Below are positions 11,595 through 23,793 of a stretch of DNA of 64,000 nt, in pieces. Under the pieces are notes generated by a model. The model was not told where the DNA came from and made no database searches. It was given only the letters and a program-made list of their open reading frames with translations. The first letter of the stretch is position 1. Each line of letters begins with the position of its first letter. The translations under genes and the position numbers were made by a program. Source of the stretch: Typha latifolia (taxonomy: Eukaryota; Streptophyta; Magnoliopsida; Poales; Typhaceae); assembly GCA_019914945.1 (NCBI GenBank), contig CM034099.1:9065001-9129000 (forward strand), given 5' to 3'.

Positions 11595-13400
11595 TTAAAA
11601 ATATTATCTTTGAAGAGCAAGAGGGTCAATCCCTCTTTCTATTATTGCTTTTGATGATATGCGTGTTTCTATATCTATCATTGATCAAGATTTGAATATG
11701 GATCTTCAACTAGACGACATTGTTCGACCCCTTATTCAAGATGAGATAATTATTCCTAAGGAATAAATTTCTAAGGAACAAACTCAACAACCTGAAAAGT
11801 CTGTATCATTAAAGTGACCTACGAGAGAAAGGAAAATACAATTTCGGATGATTATATTAAATTTCTCCAAGATTATGAGGAAGAAAGTGATATGATGGCA
11901 GATGATCTCATCAACTTCCATCAAGCTATACAAGGTTTCAACTCTCAAAATTGGATTGAAGTCATGAATAAAGAGTACAAGTCTATGCAAGACAATAAAT
12001 TTTGGAAACTTGTCCCGTTACTGGTTGGTGCAAAGCCCATTGGTTGTAAATGGATATTTAAAAATAAAAGGATTCAAATGATAATGTGAGGAGGTATAAA
12101 ACATGTCTTGTAGCTAAAGACTTTACTCAAAAAGAAGAAATTGACTTTAAAGAGACTTTCTTTCTGGTTTCTACGAAGAACTCTTTTAGAACAATCATAG
12201 CACTTACTGCACATTTTAACCTTGAGTTGCAGCAGATGGATGTCAAAATGTGTTTCTTAATGGTGACATTGAAGAAACAATTTGTATGGTGTAGCTAGAA
12301 AATTTTGTGCTGGGGGACCTAAAGAATATGGTTTGCAAATTGACCAAATTCATCTATGGGCTCAAGTTAAGTATCTCGTTAGTGGTACTTCAAATTTTAT
12401 CAAGTCATTGTCTCATTTGGTTTTAAGATAAATGTTATTGATGAATGTGTGTGTCACAAGTGTAGTTGGAGTAAAAACATATTCTTAGTCTTATATGTTG
12501 GTAACATATTGATTGCACAAATAATATAGAAATCCAAAATTGAGATTAAAGATCTTGGCGATGTCTGCTTTGTATTAGAAATCCAAATACACTGAGATCA
12601 TTTTCAAAGTATTCTAGGATTGTCTCAAATGAACTATATCGATAAAGTTCTCAGTAGGTTTAGCATGCAAAATTACAAACTAGGTAACATCCCTATCGCT
12701 AAAGGAGATAAATTCAGTCTCATCTAATACCCAAAGAATAGCCTTGAAATGAAGGAAATATAGAAGATTCTTTATGCTTCAACTATAGAGAGTCCAATGT
12801 ATGCTCAAGTATGTAAGTCGCATTCAGATATTATGTATATTATTGGCAATATTAGGTAGATATTTGAGTAACCCCGGCATGGATCATTGGAAAGCAACCA
12901 ATCGAGTTATATGGTATTTAAAGAGAACAAAAGGGTATGCACATACGTATAAAAGATCAAATCAATTAGAGATTATTAGATATTCTGACTAAGATTTTGT
13001 TGGATGCCAAGATAGCAGAAGATCTACATTAGGTTATGATTTCTTGTTGGCTAGTGGAGCTATTTCTTGGAGGTCTGCCAAGCAAATACTTGTAGCTTCG
13101 ATCGCGATAGTAGTAAAGTTCGTAGCATATTATGAGACATCTAATCATGGAATATGACTACATAATTTTATCATTGGGTTGCACATTTTGGAGGGTATTG
13201 GAAGACCTATCAAATTGTTTTGTAACAATAAATCAACATTTTTGTATTTCAATAACAATGGGAGCTCCACAAAGTCAAAGCATATTGGTATCAAGTTCCT
13301 AATTGTGAAAAAAAGAGTGCTGAGCAGATAGCATATCCTCCACTCACAAAAATATTACCACCTAAGGCCTTTCATGAGCACACTGCTGGTATGGGTGTCA
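11595..13400 (+). pseudogene. Copia reverse transcriptase and RNase H remnant
   Basis: The 11814-12089 frame carries NWIEVMNKEYKSMQDNKFWKL and IGCKWIFKNK, the conserved start of Copia reverse transcriptase. The 12086-12298 frame continues with the ALTAHFNLELQQMDVK region. The YVDD box is not recognisable. RNase H is visible near 12800-13160 (GMDHWKATNRVIWYLKRTKGY, then SGAISWRSAKQ). Multiple stops and frameshifts separate the parts. Confidence 0.75.
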
Positions 13401-13479
13401 TTTTGTTTGAGAATATTTCATTTTAGTTGGAGTTTGTATTAGTATTTCGTTTATTACTTTATCTTACACTTTGGATATA

Positions 13480-13910
13480 TCAACAAACGAGGAGGACAAA
13501 CCAAAGAAGCAGAAGAGAAAGAGAAGGGGAGGGAGGGGAGAGCTAGGATGGCGAGGAGGGGACCCGGCTACAGGTGGCTAGCAAGTGGCTGCCCTCTTGC
13601 CAGCAACTCAGTTCTAGTGAACCCGAGCCCAAAGGAGAAAGGCGAAAGTAAAAAAAGAGAGAGGAAAGAAGAGAGAAGAAAAGAGAGGAGTAGGAGGAGG
13701 CTCATCGATAGCTGCTCGGTGGTGGTAGTGGCGGAGTTCCATAGGGTGGCGTTGGGAACTCGAGGGGAAGAGATAGAGAGAGTTTGAGGGAAAGAAGAGA
13801 AAAAGAGATTGAGAGGGAGAGAAGAGCGAGAGAGAGAGGCAATGGGGGGCGTCGACGCTGTGGCTGTGGTGACGGCAGGCCCATCGTGGCCGACTACGTC
13901 GTGCCATGAA
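13480..13910. repeat. GC/purine-rich segment of unknown origin
   Basis: A block of about 430 bp is much richer in G and A than its surroundings, with long GAGAGA/GGAG runs between 13500 and 13850. It lies directly after the Copia remnant and ends in a GC-rich GTCGACG stretch followed by a (TTTA)n run. It opens reading frames on both strands only because it lacks T on one strand. It may be leader or LTR sequence of another element; nothing decides this. Confidence 0.4.
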
Positions 13911-14860
13911 TTAAATTATTTATTTATTTATTTAGGCTAGGTTTGTGACATTACTCATTTGGACATTCCCTTCACACCACCTTCAAGTTGTGGTCTTCTT
14001 AGATTTATGACACATCAATCCTTGAAATTTTAGATGATAATATGAGAGTTACGATTGGGAACCAATCTTGACATGGCCATCGACACTAAATAGAGAATGG
14101 GAAACCCCTCCTCCCCCTTACTAGTTGTGTGTACTTTCTCTAATTATGTGACTATTGAGAACCTTTAGGCTCTAATTCAGCCCATCTTTTTGGCCCAACT
14201 AGGCTTAGCAATCTAGTTTGGTTAGCATTTGCCCTAATGCCCACATCACTTGCATCTAGAGGTGATCTTCGAGCCGAGGTGGCTGGGCTTGTCAACCTGC
14301 ACACTAATCACTCGGGCCCATAATATCGCTACTGAATCCAGATTGGGGCCATGGTGAAATCCTAGAAGGTAAGCATTAAATCATTTCGTCATTTAATGAG
14401 ATTGAGGACCCTCCTCTTAATGGTCCACATGGCATTGGTGAAAGCCTCCAAGGTAAGGTAAGCACAAATAGATTCTTAGTGAAGACATAATTATTAACTT
14501 CTCCATTTACTACCACGATCGACAAAATGGTTGTCTCTTTCTTTCTTTGATATAATAGTGCCAATTTTTGACTCCAAAAGTTAATCTCGGCACAAAGTCG
14601 AACACTTTTAAAGTGGTTTTAACTTTTAATATAGTCGTGTTTGTTAATTTGACCCGTCTAATATGATTATTTTAACATCTTATGTTCATATTTATTTCTT
14701 CAATCCTTTAATTAGTTTTAAGTCAGAAATCGATCGATTTTAAACTAAACAGTTCGTTGGATTATATACTAAAAAATTCCTTTTATTACCACAATAACTC
14801 ATAAACCTCTGTAATCTATTTAGTAAATAAATTTTATTCATATTTCATATTTTAAAAATA
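13911..14860. other. Intergenic sequence, nothing recognised
   Basis: It has mixed composition, becoming AT-rich after 14600. No coding frame, terminal repeat or RNA gene was recognised. Confidence 0.5.
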
Positions 14861-15190
14861 GAAAACTTTACAAATCATACCCTACATCTTATCTATTTTA
14901 TAATTCTCATTTAACATCCTCCGTTAATTTAAACGATACCAACAAAGGAATATTTCGTTGTAACATATAAAATAATTTATAAATAACTAAATTATTCACG
15001 ACTTTTGTAGAGGAGGAAAAATAATGGTGATGATATTTTAGTAATTTGATAGATATTAGTTAGTCAAAATAGCATCAAGGTGTTAAACGAGAATTATAGA
15101 GAAAAAGAAGAGGCCGAATTATAAAATCATCAAAAATAAGGTGTGAATGACAAAATAAGTAAAATATAGAGCGTGATTTATAAAATACTT
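14861..15190. mobile_element. Long-TIR MITE (Mutator-type), copy 1
   Basis: The ends are imperfect inverted repeats. The left arm has TTTACAAATCATACC...TATAATTCTCATTTAACA and the right arm has its complement around GTTAAACGAGAATTATAGAG...GTGATTTATAAAATA. Flanking 9-mers TTAAAAATA (14852-14860) and TTTAAAATA (15191-15199) match at 8 of 9 positions, as for Mutator-type insertion. The 330-bp element encodes nothing. Related copies lie at 16078-16593 and, in more diverged form, at 50489-50995. Confidence 0.65.
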
Positions 15191-16077
15191 TTTAAAATAT
15201 TTATTAAATAAAGAGATAGTTATCCTTAGATCTTTCAAAGTTATCCTTAGATGTTTTAAAGTATTATTTATTTCTATATAAACCTCCTAGTATGAAAACG
15301 GACAAGAATCTTAGTGCAACTATCCCTTCAATAACCAGTGTTTGTATTTAATTTAACTCACGATTTTAATATTTCTAAAATGTCAATCAAGTTGCTCAAG
15401 TAGTTGACAAAGATGCCAAACTAATCAATTAGATATAACGCTATCAATAAATGTTTCATAAAGTCAAATAGCTGCGATCAATCGTCAACGTTGATAAGCA
15501 ACCGACCAAAGATAATAAAAGTTATTCTCAGCACAAAAAATATATAAATAAAATAAAATAAAAGTAAACGCAATTGATTGAAAAAGTCAAAATGTGACTC
15601 TTGCTCTTCTTAGAAATCTTTTATTATTATTATTAATTTTTCTTTTAACTCTTTGTTTTTAATTCTTTTTGGAAGTTACTATGAGTTTGATATCCCTCAA
15701 ATTTCTCTAATCTAATCCCTTGATTGCAGCTGTAAATTACTCAGTATTACCATCACTTTAGGGTTTCTTAATTTTTCAAATTTATTTATTTTCATATGAT
15801 TTCAGAAGGTGTAGAGGTCTCAATTTAGAATTTTTAATATGTATAGTTAACCATAATTATTTTTATATTTTATTGCATAGTGTTAATTAATGACATCTTC
15901 TTATAAAGCTTAAGCTCTATAATTTATTTATTTATTTATACTCTTAGAATGTGATAGTTATGTTATTATAATCAAAAGCTTCATTCAACCTAACGCTTGC
16001 CCATAAATTACAAATTAGTATGCTTGCAAGCAATAACTTTGTGTTAAGTCATACAATCTTAATCTCTTCGAGAATAA
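15191..16077. other. AT-rich intergenic sequence
   Basis: Nothing recognisable apart from general AT-richness. A near-repeat of TTATCCTTAGAT(C/G)TTT(C/T)AAAG lies at 15220-15262. Confidence 0.5.
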
Positions 16078-16593
16078 TAGATCTTTACAAATCACACCTT
16101 ATATTTTATTTATATTGTGATTCACACTTTATCTTTAAAAAATTTTGTAATCCGACTCTTTTTTTTTCTATAATTTTTATTTAACATACTATGTTAACTT
16201 ATATGGTACTAGAAAAGAAATATTTTATTATAATATATAAAATAATTTATAAATACCTAAATTACTTCTTTTTTTTTATCCTATTTTTTTCTTCCCAAAG
16301 AAGAAGAAGAAAAAGAAGAGGAGGACGAGGAGGGGGATGGGTACGGAGGGGCGAAAGGTGAGGAAAGGTGGTAGTGGTGGCGACAAGATAGTAGAGGAGG
16401 TAGATGAGGAAGATGGTGAAGGGATAGAAAATTGGGATATTTTAGTAATTTGATCGATATTAGTTAGTCAAAATAACGTCAAGATGTTAAATGAGAATTA
16501 TAAAAAAAAATAAAGGGTCAGATTACAAAATCTTGAAAGACAGTGCGATTCACAAAATAGATAAAAATATAAAGTGTAATTTATAAAAATCTC
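16078..16593. mobile_element. Long-TIR MITE, copy 2 of the same family
   Basis: The arms pair over about 110 bp. The left arm has TTTACAAATCACACC... and ...TTTAACATACTATGTTAAC. The right arm has ATGTTAAATGAGAATTATA...AAGTGTAATTTATAAAAATC. The interior (about 16290-16430) holds a GAAGAAGAGGAGGACGAGG-type purine-rich insert absent from copy 1. A clean target duplication was not found. It has no coding capacity. Confidence 0.6.
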
Positions 16594-18752
16594 TAAACTA
16601 TAATATAATGCATCGACGAGCTTGAACCTAACTTGCATAAAATTGGCCACCAAAGAATTCCAATCTCTAACAATCATTACATTCTTTTATATTGGGCACT
16701 TATCTTTGTAAAACATAACATTTTAATTACCAACAACAATATAAAACATTACGAATAACTAGTAATAGTATTTGTTCTTTTTAAATTAAGGAATAAGAAT
16801 AGACTTATTTTAATATAAGTTTTCTTAATATAGTAAGTAAACAACCACTTAAATTTATACTTAGTATGGTAACACTTATTCCTCTCTCCACTTCACTCCT
16901 CTTTTATATGATATTTTTATATTTATCAATAACTGTTATACCTCTTAAAAAAAGACAATGAATGTAATTAACTATCATTAGAATCACTCTTTCTTCTCCT
17001 CTATTTCTCCTCTTCAATTCATTTTAAATAGTTTCTTTTTTATTTATAAAACTATTGTTTTAATTTATGTCATATTAAATATAATTATTATAGAAAAATT
17101 ATACAAATTAGTGATTAGCTGTACTCATCAATCACGTCATTAATTATCTTAAATGGTATTTAAAAATCTGAAGAGAAAAGGACAGTTATTTGATTTGAAG
17201 GCAACTCATGAGATGAATCCACGAAGGACTTAAAACTTCTATCACAATGAATATATATTCGAAAAATATAAGAGGAATAGCTTATCGCCGACATGAATAA
17301 AGTATTATTTTAGTCCAATTGGGAATAGCGAAGAATTTAGGATCAATCTAGGTCTTCTTAGAAAAATTTAATGCTAAATTTATCATTATTTTTTCACTTA
17401 ATGCGTAAAACAATGAAAAGTTTAATGCTTAATTCTAAATATAAAATTTAATCGACTTATTCTTATGAATTAGATAAATTAGAGAGATTTATTATGTTAA
17501 AATAAAAATAAAAAAGAACCTTAGGATTCAAGATCTGAACATATAAAATGTTAAAATACATATATATTTTTATATCAGAACTATGTGGTTATGCAGACGA
17601 TGATGTGCCCAAAATAGACCCATACATTAGGAAACTAACCATTTGGATAATTAAGATTATGGGTGGGGCCACTTTTGGATCAAATGTTAAATTAAAAATA
17701 TCTCTAAGTAATCCCTTTTGTGACTTGTTCTTTTCCTCTCCCAAGTTGCCCTAATTTAATTTATTTATTTTAAAATAAAAAGGAGTCATACTTCCTTTGA
17801 TCGATCCCCACACGCTTATAAAAAATGTTAGTATATTTTGCTAGCATAGTATGTGATCTAAACTTGATATCTTTATACTATTCTAGTTCTCACTAAAATT
17901 ACCAAAAGAACCTTGCCTTCTTGGCGAATGGTAGGGGTTAAGAAATTTGCATTTGAGGTCTTCATTCCTTCTCTATCTTTTAGACTTTTTGTAGAGCGAA
18001 AACGAAAAGTTTTACTAGTGAAATATTTGGCCACCTACTAGGGCTACTACACTATAACCACCGCCAACTAGAGAAAGATTTTTTTTTGCTTTCGTTCAGC
18101 TCCCTTTTCTTGATTGGGATTCGATGTGAGCTGATCTGAGTATGCTATTAGATATATTCTAACTCATCGATTGCTTACGTTCGATAATTCATCGATTACT
18201 TATTTTCTCGAGCAAATACAAACTAGATAAATAGGCTTATCCTAATAAATCCAATGTGTCGCGAATGTATCCAGTCCGACCGAGTCGTATCATATATATA
18301 TATATATATATATATATAACTTTAGAGGAGTATATAGGTTAAAAAAAAGCCCTAAAAAATGAATATGGAAGAAAGTGAACTTTATTGGACCTCTTTGACA
18401 AAATCTAATAAGAAAATAGGGTTTAATCCAAAGTAATCTACCATTGGAAGGGGTAGAATGTGAAATCTAATATTGAGACGTTTTCTTTTTTCCATTTCAC
18501 ACGTATTATTATACTCTTATATTTTAAGAACTTTTAATTCTAACCCAGCAACCTTGGTAAAATATCAAATAAATACCCTACGATTTAACAGAAATCCTAT
18601 GCCCAGGTGCAAACTAAAATAAACATATATGACAGGGTGTTAGATGAAATTAAAGTCACATGATAAAGGGTATTTTAGGTAAATCACTCACAACTTTACA
18701 CCCACTTCCACGCTCCTCACTAGTAAGACTAAAAACCAAACGATGACTTCGT
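16594..18752. other. AT-rich intergenic sequence upstream of the PADRE gene
   Basis: No coding region is recognised. It includes a (TA)n microsatellite of about 26 bp at 18292-18318. The promoter of the downstream gene must lie in the last few hundred bases, but no specific element can be assigned. Confidence 0.5.
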
Positions 18753-18774
18753 ATGCTTTTTGAACGAGTCCACC

Positions 18775-18878
18775 CCTATTTGCCCTTTTCTCTCTCTATA
18801 ACTTCCTCCTCCTCTCCAACCTCTCCTCCCCCCCAACCTCTCTTCTTTCTTCTTTCTCCTCCTCGTCGTCGTCTAGAG
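18775..18878 (+). promoter_or_regulatory. Pyrimidine-rich leader of the PADRE gene
   Basis: About 100 bp of almost pure C and T (TCTCTCTAT, CCTCCTCCTC, TTCTTTCTTC) lead directly to the ATG at 18879. CT-rich 5' leaders are frequent in plant genes. The reading frame stays open upstream to 18753, but that extension is low-complexity Ser/Pro/Leu and would hide the N-terminal glycine. Confidence 0.4.
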
Positions 18879-19418
18879 ATGGGGTGTATCTTCTCATGCA
18901 ACTCGTCCCAGCCGTTGGATTGCGTCCGCGTCATCCACATCAACGGCTACGTGGAGGACTTCGACGCCCCCGTCACGGTGGGCGACGTGACCGGCAAACC
19001 GCCCCGGCACGTGCTGTGCACATCAGCCCACCTCCTGTCCGTCTACTCCCGGCCGTTCCGGTCCGACGAGCCTCTCGAGCCGGGCCGGGTTTATTTCCTA
19101 CTGCCCAACTCGGTCTTCCAGTCGGAGTCGTCTCCGGTCGACCTCGCCTGCCTCATGACCCGGCTCACGTCGATCGCCAAGCGAGGCGGACCGCCCGGTC
19201 CCGGTCCGGTCCCGTGCTCCAGCCCCAGCCCTAGCCCCAGCCCAGTCGAGGCGCCGCTGGGCCGGTCCGATCGGTCGCCGGTTCGGCAGACCGGTGGCAC
19301 GTGCGGGGGGATGGGGTCGAGGGCGCGCACGTGGAGGCCGCAGTTGGATCGGATCGACGAGAGGTCGTTTGGGAGGTCTATGGGGAGGGAACCGATTAAT
19401 AGTACTACGAGTGGGTAA
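18879..19418 (+). CDS. PADRE-domain (DUF4228) protein
   Basis: This is an intronless 179-residue protein. Residues 1-100 form the PADRE/DUF4228 domain: an MGCIFSCNSS start, VRVIHINGYVEDFDAPVTVG, then HVLCTSAHLL and GRVYFLLPNSVF. A Gly/Pro/Ser-rich linker follows, then the conserved C-terminal motif RTWRPQLDRIDERSFGRS. The start at 18879 was chosen because family members begin MG(N/C) and are candidates for N-myristoylation at Gly2 with palmitoylation of the next cysteines. Family members are small plant proteins, often induced by pathogens or abiotic stress, without a known biochemical activity. Codon use is strongly GC-rich, in contrast to the AT-rich flanks. A T-rich stretch follows the stop. 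Confidence 0.88.
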   Translation: MGCIFSCNSSQPLDCVRVIHINGYVEDFDAPVTVGDVTGKPPRHVLCTSAHLLSVYSRPFRSDEPLEPGRVYFLLPNSVFQSESSPVDLACLMTRLTSIAKRGGPPGPGPVPCSSPSPSPSPVEAPLGRSDRSPVRQTGGTCGGMGSRARTWRPQLDRIDERSFGRSMGREPINSTTSG

Positions 19419-21600
19419 GGGGAAACGGGTTTCACCTTTTTTTTTTTTTTTTCTTTTTCTTTTTCAATACTTACGATGATAATGATAATGATAAGATTAG
19501 GGTTCACGAGAAGCATGGGTGGATTTAACTCCTTTTTTTTTGTAATAGTTGTTGCGTAAATAGGTGAAGATTAATTGCTCTCCAAATAATTCCAAGAATT
19601 CTCCACAGTAGTCACGTAGGAAAATTAATGATTTTCTCTTTAATAATCTCCGTGGATGATTTAATTAGATTTTATCAAATCAATTACCCAGAGTGATAAC
19701 TAATTTCAACACTGTAAGCTATGTAGTTAACATGGACAGGTTTGGATCATGCTGATGATTTCTTATGCCACAGTGAAGAATTTTGACATCTCTGACTTTG
19801 ATTCCAAGTCGTCGTTCAATGTGGGTTGACATATTTTATCTCATTAATGTTGTGATTTTTGTCCACTTTGTATTCTACTGTGGGTCAGATTTTACTATTT
19901 GATATAATAATAACAAATAAATGAGTTAGTTGTATAAATTTTATGATAGCAAACAAATAATAACAGTAATTATCAGTTGTGAAATATTTTCTAACCATAT
20001 GTGACATTTTAAAGTTAGCTATGTACAGTAGGATATAAAAAACTGACTACCAGTAGCTGTATTTCTGGCTAACAATATTTAGTTGTAGATTTACTCTTTT
20101 AATTATAACTTTTTAACCTAATTTTCTTTTTGATGTTATTTTTGTTAGGTTGGAAAGATAACTAAATACAACTTACCTTTTGTGATCACTAAATCAAAAA
20201 TCGATCATTTTATCTATGAAAAAGATGTCACAATTCCGAAAGAAAATTTTGGCCCGAATCTGAACACATTAAAAGCTTTGTAAAATAATCTTCATTACTT
20301 TAAATACTTTTAAATAGAAAAAGCCTAAAATAGTAATTTAATTCAGCGTATGTTAAAAAAAAATCTTAACTTGACGAGCTTCCTTCCTTTTCTTTTTCAT
20401 TTCTTTTATGAGCTTCATTTGTAAATCAAACTTCTCAAAAGTAATTACATACATTGAGAGTGTTTGTCTTTTAGAATTTATTTGTGAAGAACGTGGAAAA
20501 CCTCTGTAATTCGTAAATAATCTCTTGGAAGAAGTCGATAAATTTTTCAACTCAAATTAAGTGTTATTTTGATAGAAGGGATTTTGAGAAGTATAAAGTT
20601 TGCTAATACCTCGAAAAACTAGTGATATTTGCTTTGAATACATAGTAAATTATCAAAGAATGAATCTTAAGGAGTGGACGCAGGTATTGATTGTAGTATT
20701 ATAAATCTTAGTATCATATGTTTCTCTTTTTTCTTTCCTTATGTCGTTTAAGTCTTCACAGCATGCTCATATACATAAGTATAAAATATATCATTTGCAT
20801 TCCCTTACTTGGTATAAAGTAACTTTGGATATTTATTCTCTGCAATTTATTTGCATATTTAGTTTTTAATCTTTATATTTAGTTTGTAAATCTAATTCAC
20901 TCATCTTTGGTAGGTTGTCAGGCTAACAAATCTTTTAGGTAATTCAGCAAATCAAAACAACTAATGCAATAGTGCTCAAATAGTTAAAAAAAATTTATGT
21001 TCTATGAGTAGTTGTTCCTTGCTTTAACCATCAAAAGTAACATGAGAACCCTGTCCCAGTCAAACAAAATGAAGTCCAAAATTATGGAGTCAATCTAACC
21101 ATCCAGATCTCATAACGATGTCAATTGTGTTGTCAAAGAAGGAAAACACACTCTAATTTGTGGTCAAATAGAGAGGAATAAGACCTCTAAAAGTGATCAT
21201 CTCATTGAAAGGAGCTCTAAGATTTATTGTCGTTGATATAATAATTACATTGAATTCTCTTGTTCTTGCAATAAAAGTCTAAGTTCCTACAATAATATAC
21301 AGTTCTATTCCTATCTCCTCTGACTAAATTTGATCTTCTACAAGGAAATTCATCATCAAATTTGAATATTCCACAAAGCTAGGAATCTCGTGATGCCTGA
21401 GATTAAAGCAATCAAAAAGATTCCACATGAATTCTGGTGTATATCTTGAGAGCTCTCGAAAGGCATATCACAGGTATGAACCATGAGCATCTAAGCCTGC
21501 TTCAATTATTCTTGCAGAAAGTTATCCTTGTCACTGTCCATGTACTTTTTAAGCTCTTTTTTCAGGGCGATTTTGGTGATGTTTTTATAGGCTAAAAGTT
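19419..21600. other. Intergenic sequence downstream of the PADRE gene
   Basis: A poly(T)/CTTT run lies at 19438-19465 and the rest is AT-rich. No coding frame of interest, terminal repeats or RNA genes were recognised. The first 200-300 bp should include the 3' UTR of the PADRE gene. Confidence 0.5.
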
Positions 21601-21639
21601 TGTATATTCACTCTCTTTTGGAAGTTAGAAATCCAACAT

Positions 21640-22367
21640 AACCAAAATTTAGAAATCCAACATAACCAAAATTTTATTGATAGGATACGTAGATTACAAA
21701 ATATAGAAAAAATAATGACCAAAGGTCAAGAGATGACGAGATAGACGCGGATGATGGAAGTTAATGATGTGGTTAGGATTATGGGAGATGATGATGCCTA
21801 TGGTGGATGGATTAGTATTTTGAACAAGATGAGAAAGGAGAAGGGAGATTCCAAGTATGTCTTGTTATTGGAGTGAGAAGGGAGAAGCGACGGAGAATTA
21901 ACCTCGGCAGTAGAAGGAAACTCAAGGTGGATGCCAAGAAGGAGGGATAAAATTGGCTCAAGCCTAGATGCAAAACAAAATTTTCAATAATCAATCATCT
22001 CAATGTGGCTGCTTTTTCACATATTTGAAGGCTAGCCAATCATTAAAAACCCTAAACAAATCCTAATATGAAACAACTTAACCAACAGACGCTCGAGCAT
22101 ACTTCGATCATGTTTGAACAGCCAAAAATAAGGTTCCGTATGTGTGAATGCTATGTAGGCATTCAAACATCGCATTCAAGTGCACTTCAATCACATTCGA
22201 ACGACAAAAAAATAGTGCTATATATGTGCTAACATTGTGCAAATGTTCAAATGCCACATTCGAACACACTCATCAGAAGTCATCTTATTTTTTCCAAAAT
22301 AAAAAAATGATTCAATTCAAAGCGGGTTGGTCATGTCCAATCTATATCTTAATCAAGAACCGCAACA
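21640..22367 (-). repeat. 3' LTR of Gypsy element A (outer edge approximate)
   Basis: On the minus strand the LTR begins TGTTGCGGTTC at 22367, just after a GGTGGGT-type polypurine tract, and it resembles the LTR of Gypsy B in order of motifs. It contains TTCGAACGC-family words at about 22090-22270, many decayed to TTCAAAC, and a GATGGTGGATGG-type zone near 21800. The outer end could not be fixed. A 23-bp direct duplication (AGAAATCCAACATAACCAAA twice, 21627-21673) lies close to it and may be outside the LTR. Confidence 0.45.
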
Positions 22368-22496
22368 ACCCACCATGCTTCTCTCACTTTATCTTTAAGG
22401 TGTAGAGTGAGGAAAACTGTCCATCACGTCGTCCTCCAATTCTCATGTTGCTGCATCCGTGGGCCATCCTAGCCACTCTACTAGAACTTCTGTCTT

Positions 22497-23418
22497 TGAA
22501 AAACCCCTAGACACAATTATGTATCTAAATACTAGGCAATGATATCACTCGTTCGTTTAAATAAAAGTCCGTAGAAATATTAAGAACGAAAGCAGAGATG
22601 AACGCCAAGATTTTAACGTGGAAAAACCCAAACGGAAAAAAAACCACGGATCCAAACTCGAATCAAAATCAATCACTAGAATAGTAGCAGTTACAAGACT
22701 GACTTACAAAACAACCCGTCGATCCAAACGACTTTGTTCTTCTCAGTCTTGCTCGCTAGAACCCACGATTCACTACTTCTCGTGATTGAAGTCCAACCTC
22801 AGTAACCCTCGAGATTGATCTTTCGTCTAGATAGCCCTTATGACGAAAGATTAACTTTTGTAGATGAGTGGAACCTTGTTGGTTGAAGAACTGATGTAGC
22901 CTCAAGAAGTCTCCTTCAATAATGCTTTTTCAACCCCTAGAGATAGGGCATCACAATCCTTATATATTATCTCCAAGATAGAGTCAAATCCAAGTCTTAT
23001 CCGTACTCACGAAAGTCCAATTTTATCAAACTTCGTTGGTGCGTTCGAACGGGCCCGAGTGCGTTCGAACGCGACAACTTGAATTCTTCAGGTTGTGTTC
23101 GAACGCGTTTGTGAATGCAGCTCTCGGTCTGTGTGAACGCAGTACCCGCGTTCGAACGCGTTTGTGAACGCGGCTCTCTGTCTGTGTGAACGCAGTACCC
23201 GCGTTCGAACGCGTTTGTGAACGTGGCTCTCTGTCTGTGTGAACGCAGATTCCGCGTTCGAACGCATTTGTGAACGCGGTGTGAACTCAACGGCTTTACT
23301 CCAATAATCTTGTAATTCTTCAAACCAGAGATATTCTAGAATTGTGTAAAGCTCATATACATAAAAAAATACACTTAAAATATTTTGTACACAATTGCCA
23401 ACAAATAAAAACCTAACA
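22497..23418 (-). repeat. 3' LTR of Copia C (922 bp)
   Basis: It begins TGTTAGG on the minus strand at 23418 and ends ...TTTTTCA at 22497, with the TG...CA edges of LTRs. U3 holds four 53-bp tandem units (23097-23270) built on GCGTTCGAACGC. Downstream on the minus strand is a TATATAAGG box (about 22956-22970). This LTR keeps about 306 bp (roughly 22540-22857) that the other LTR lacks. Confidence 0.9.
23095..23275 (-). repeat. 53-bp tandem repeats with palindromic GCGTTCGAACGC
   Basis: Four TTCGAACGC sites start at 23098, 23151, 23204 and 23257, exactly 53 bp apart. Each is followed by GTTTGTGAACGC and then CTGTGTGAACGCAG-type half-sites. The same four-unit array is at about 31580-31755 in the other LTR. 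Two further sites lie just outside, at 23042 and 23072. The array lies upstream of the LTR TATA box, where enhancer repeats would be expected. Confidence 0.85.
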
Positions 23419-23430
23419 ATCTCCCCCTTT
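23419..23430 (-). promoter_or_regulatory. Polypurine tract of Copia C
   Basis: On the minus strand AAAGGGGGAGAT directly abuts the 3' LTR start TGTTAGG, which is where plus-strand DNA synthesis is primed. Very similar AGGGGGAG words recur at about 23698-23706, 23716-23724 and 23933-23941. Confidence 0.85.
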
Positions 23431-23793
23431 GGCAATTTGTGACAAAACACCTAGGTTGCAAGATATTACAAAGACTTCAAATTAAGCAATCAACAAGACT
23501 AGAATATTTTGCACATCAATCCCTGCAAATAAACATATACCAATCCAAGATCAAGTGAAAATAACTTGAAATGAATAAACAATCCAAACATAAGTTATCA
23601 ATGGAGCATAAGTTCAAAAATACTTAAACAGACAAAGTTCACAATTCCTCCAAGCAAAGTTATAAGCAAGATTAGAAAGACAGAAATACTCTAAGAAACT
23701 CCCCCTATTACCATGCTCCCCCTACACACCTAGACACCTAGACACTCTCTCCCTTTTTGACACAAATGCCAAAGACTAGGAACTCGAAGGAAA

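Larger units (their letters stand above)
8100..13440 (+). mobile_element. Decayed Copia retrotransposon, interrupted twice
   Basis: Fragments on the + strand follow Copia order: gag, zinc knuckle, protease, GAG-pre-integrase, integrase, reverse transcriptase, RNase H. Stops and frameshifts are frequent, so it is long dead. Two foreign blocks split it. A GC-rich block (9733-10286) sits inside the integrase, and a Mutator-like element (10552-11594) sits in the linker before reverse transcriptase. Intact LTRs, PBS and PPT were not recognised at either end. The edges given are where homology fades. Confidence 0.8.

Noticed and set aside
13548..13907. Arg/Glu-rich or Ser/Leu-rich frames on both strands
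   Set aside because: Purine-rich DNA opens both frames; no conserved pattern is seen.
18884..19516. Alternative frames over the PADRE gene (116 aa +, 141 aa -)
   Set aside because: They are shadows caused by the high GC content and lack family similarity. The DUF4228 frame explains the region.
23095..23275. CRISPR-like regular repeats
   Set aside because: The units are contiguous 53-bp tandem repeats without unique spacers, lie in a plant LTR and recur in the partner LTR.
23040..23275. TTCGAAC words as tRNA B-boxes or tRNA genes
   Set aside because: GTTCGAACGC is one base away from the B-box form, but there is no A-box at the right distance and no cloverleaf. They are better described as a palindrome.
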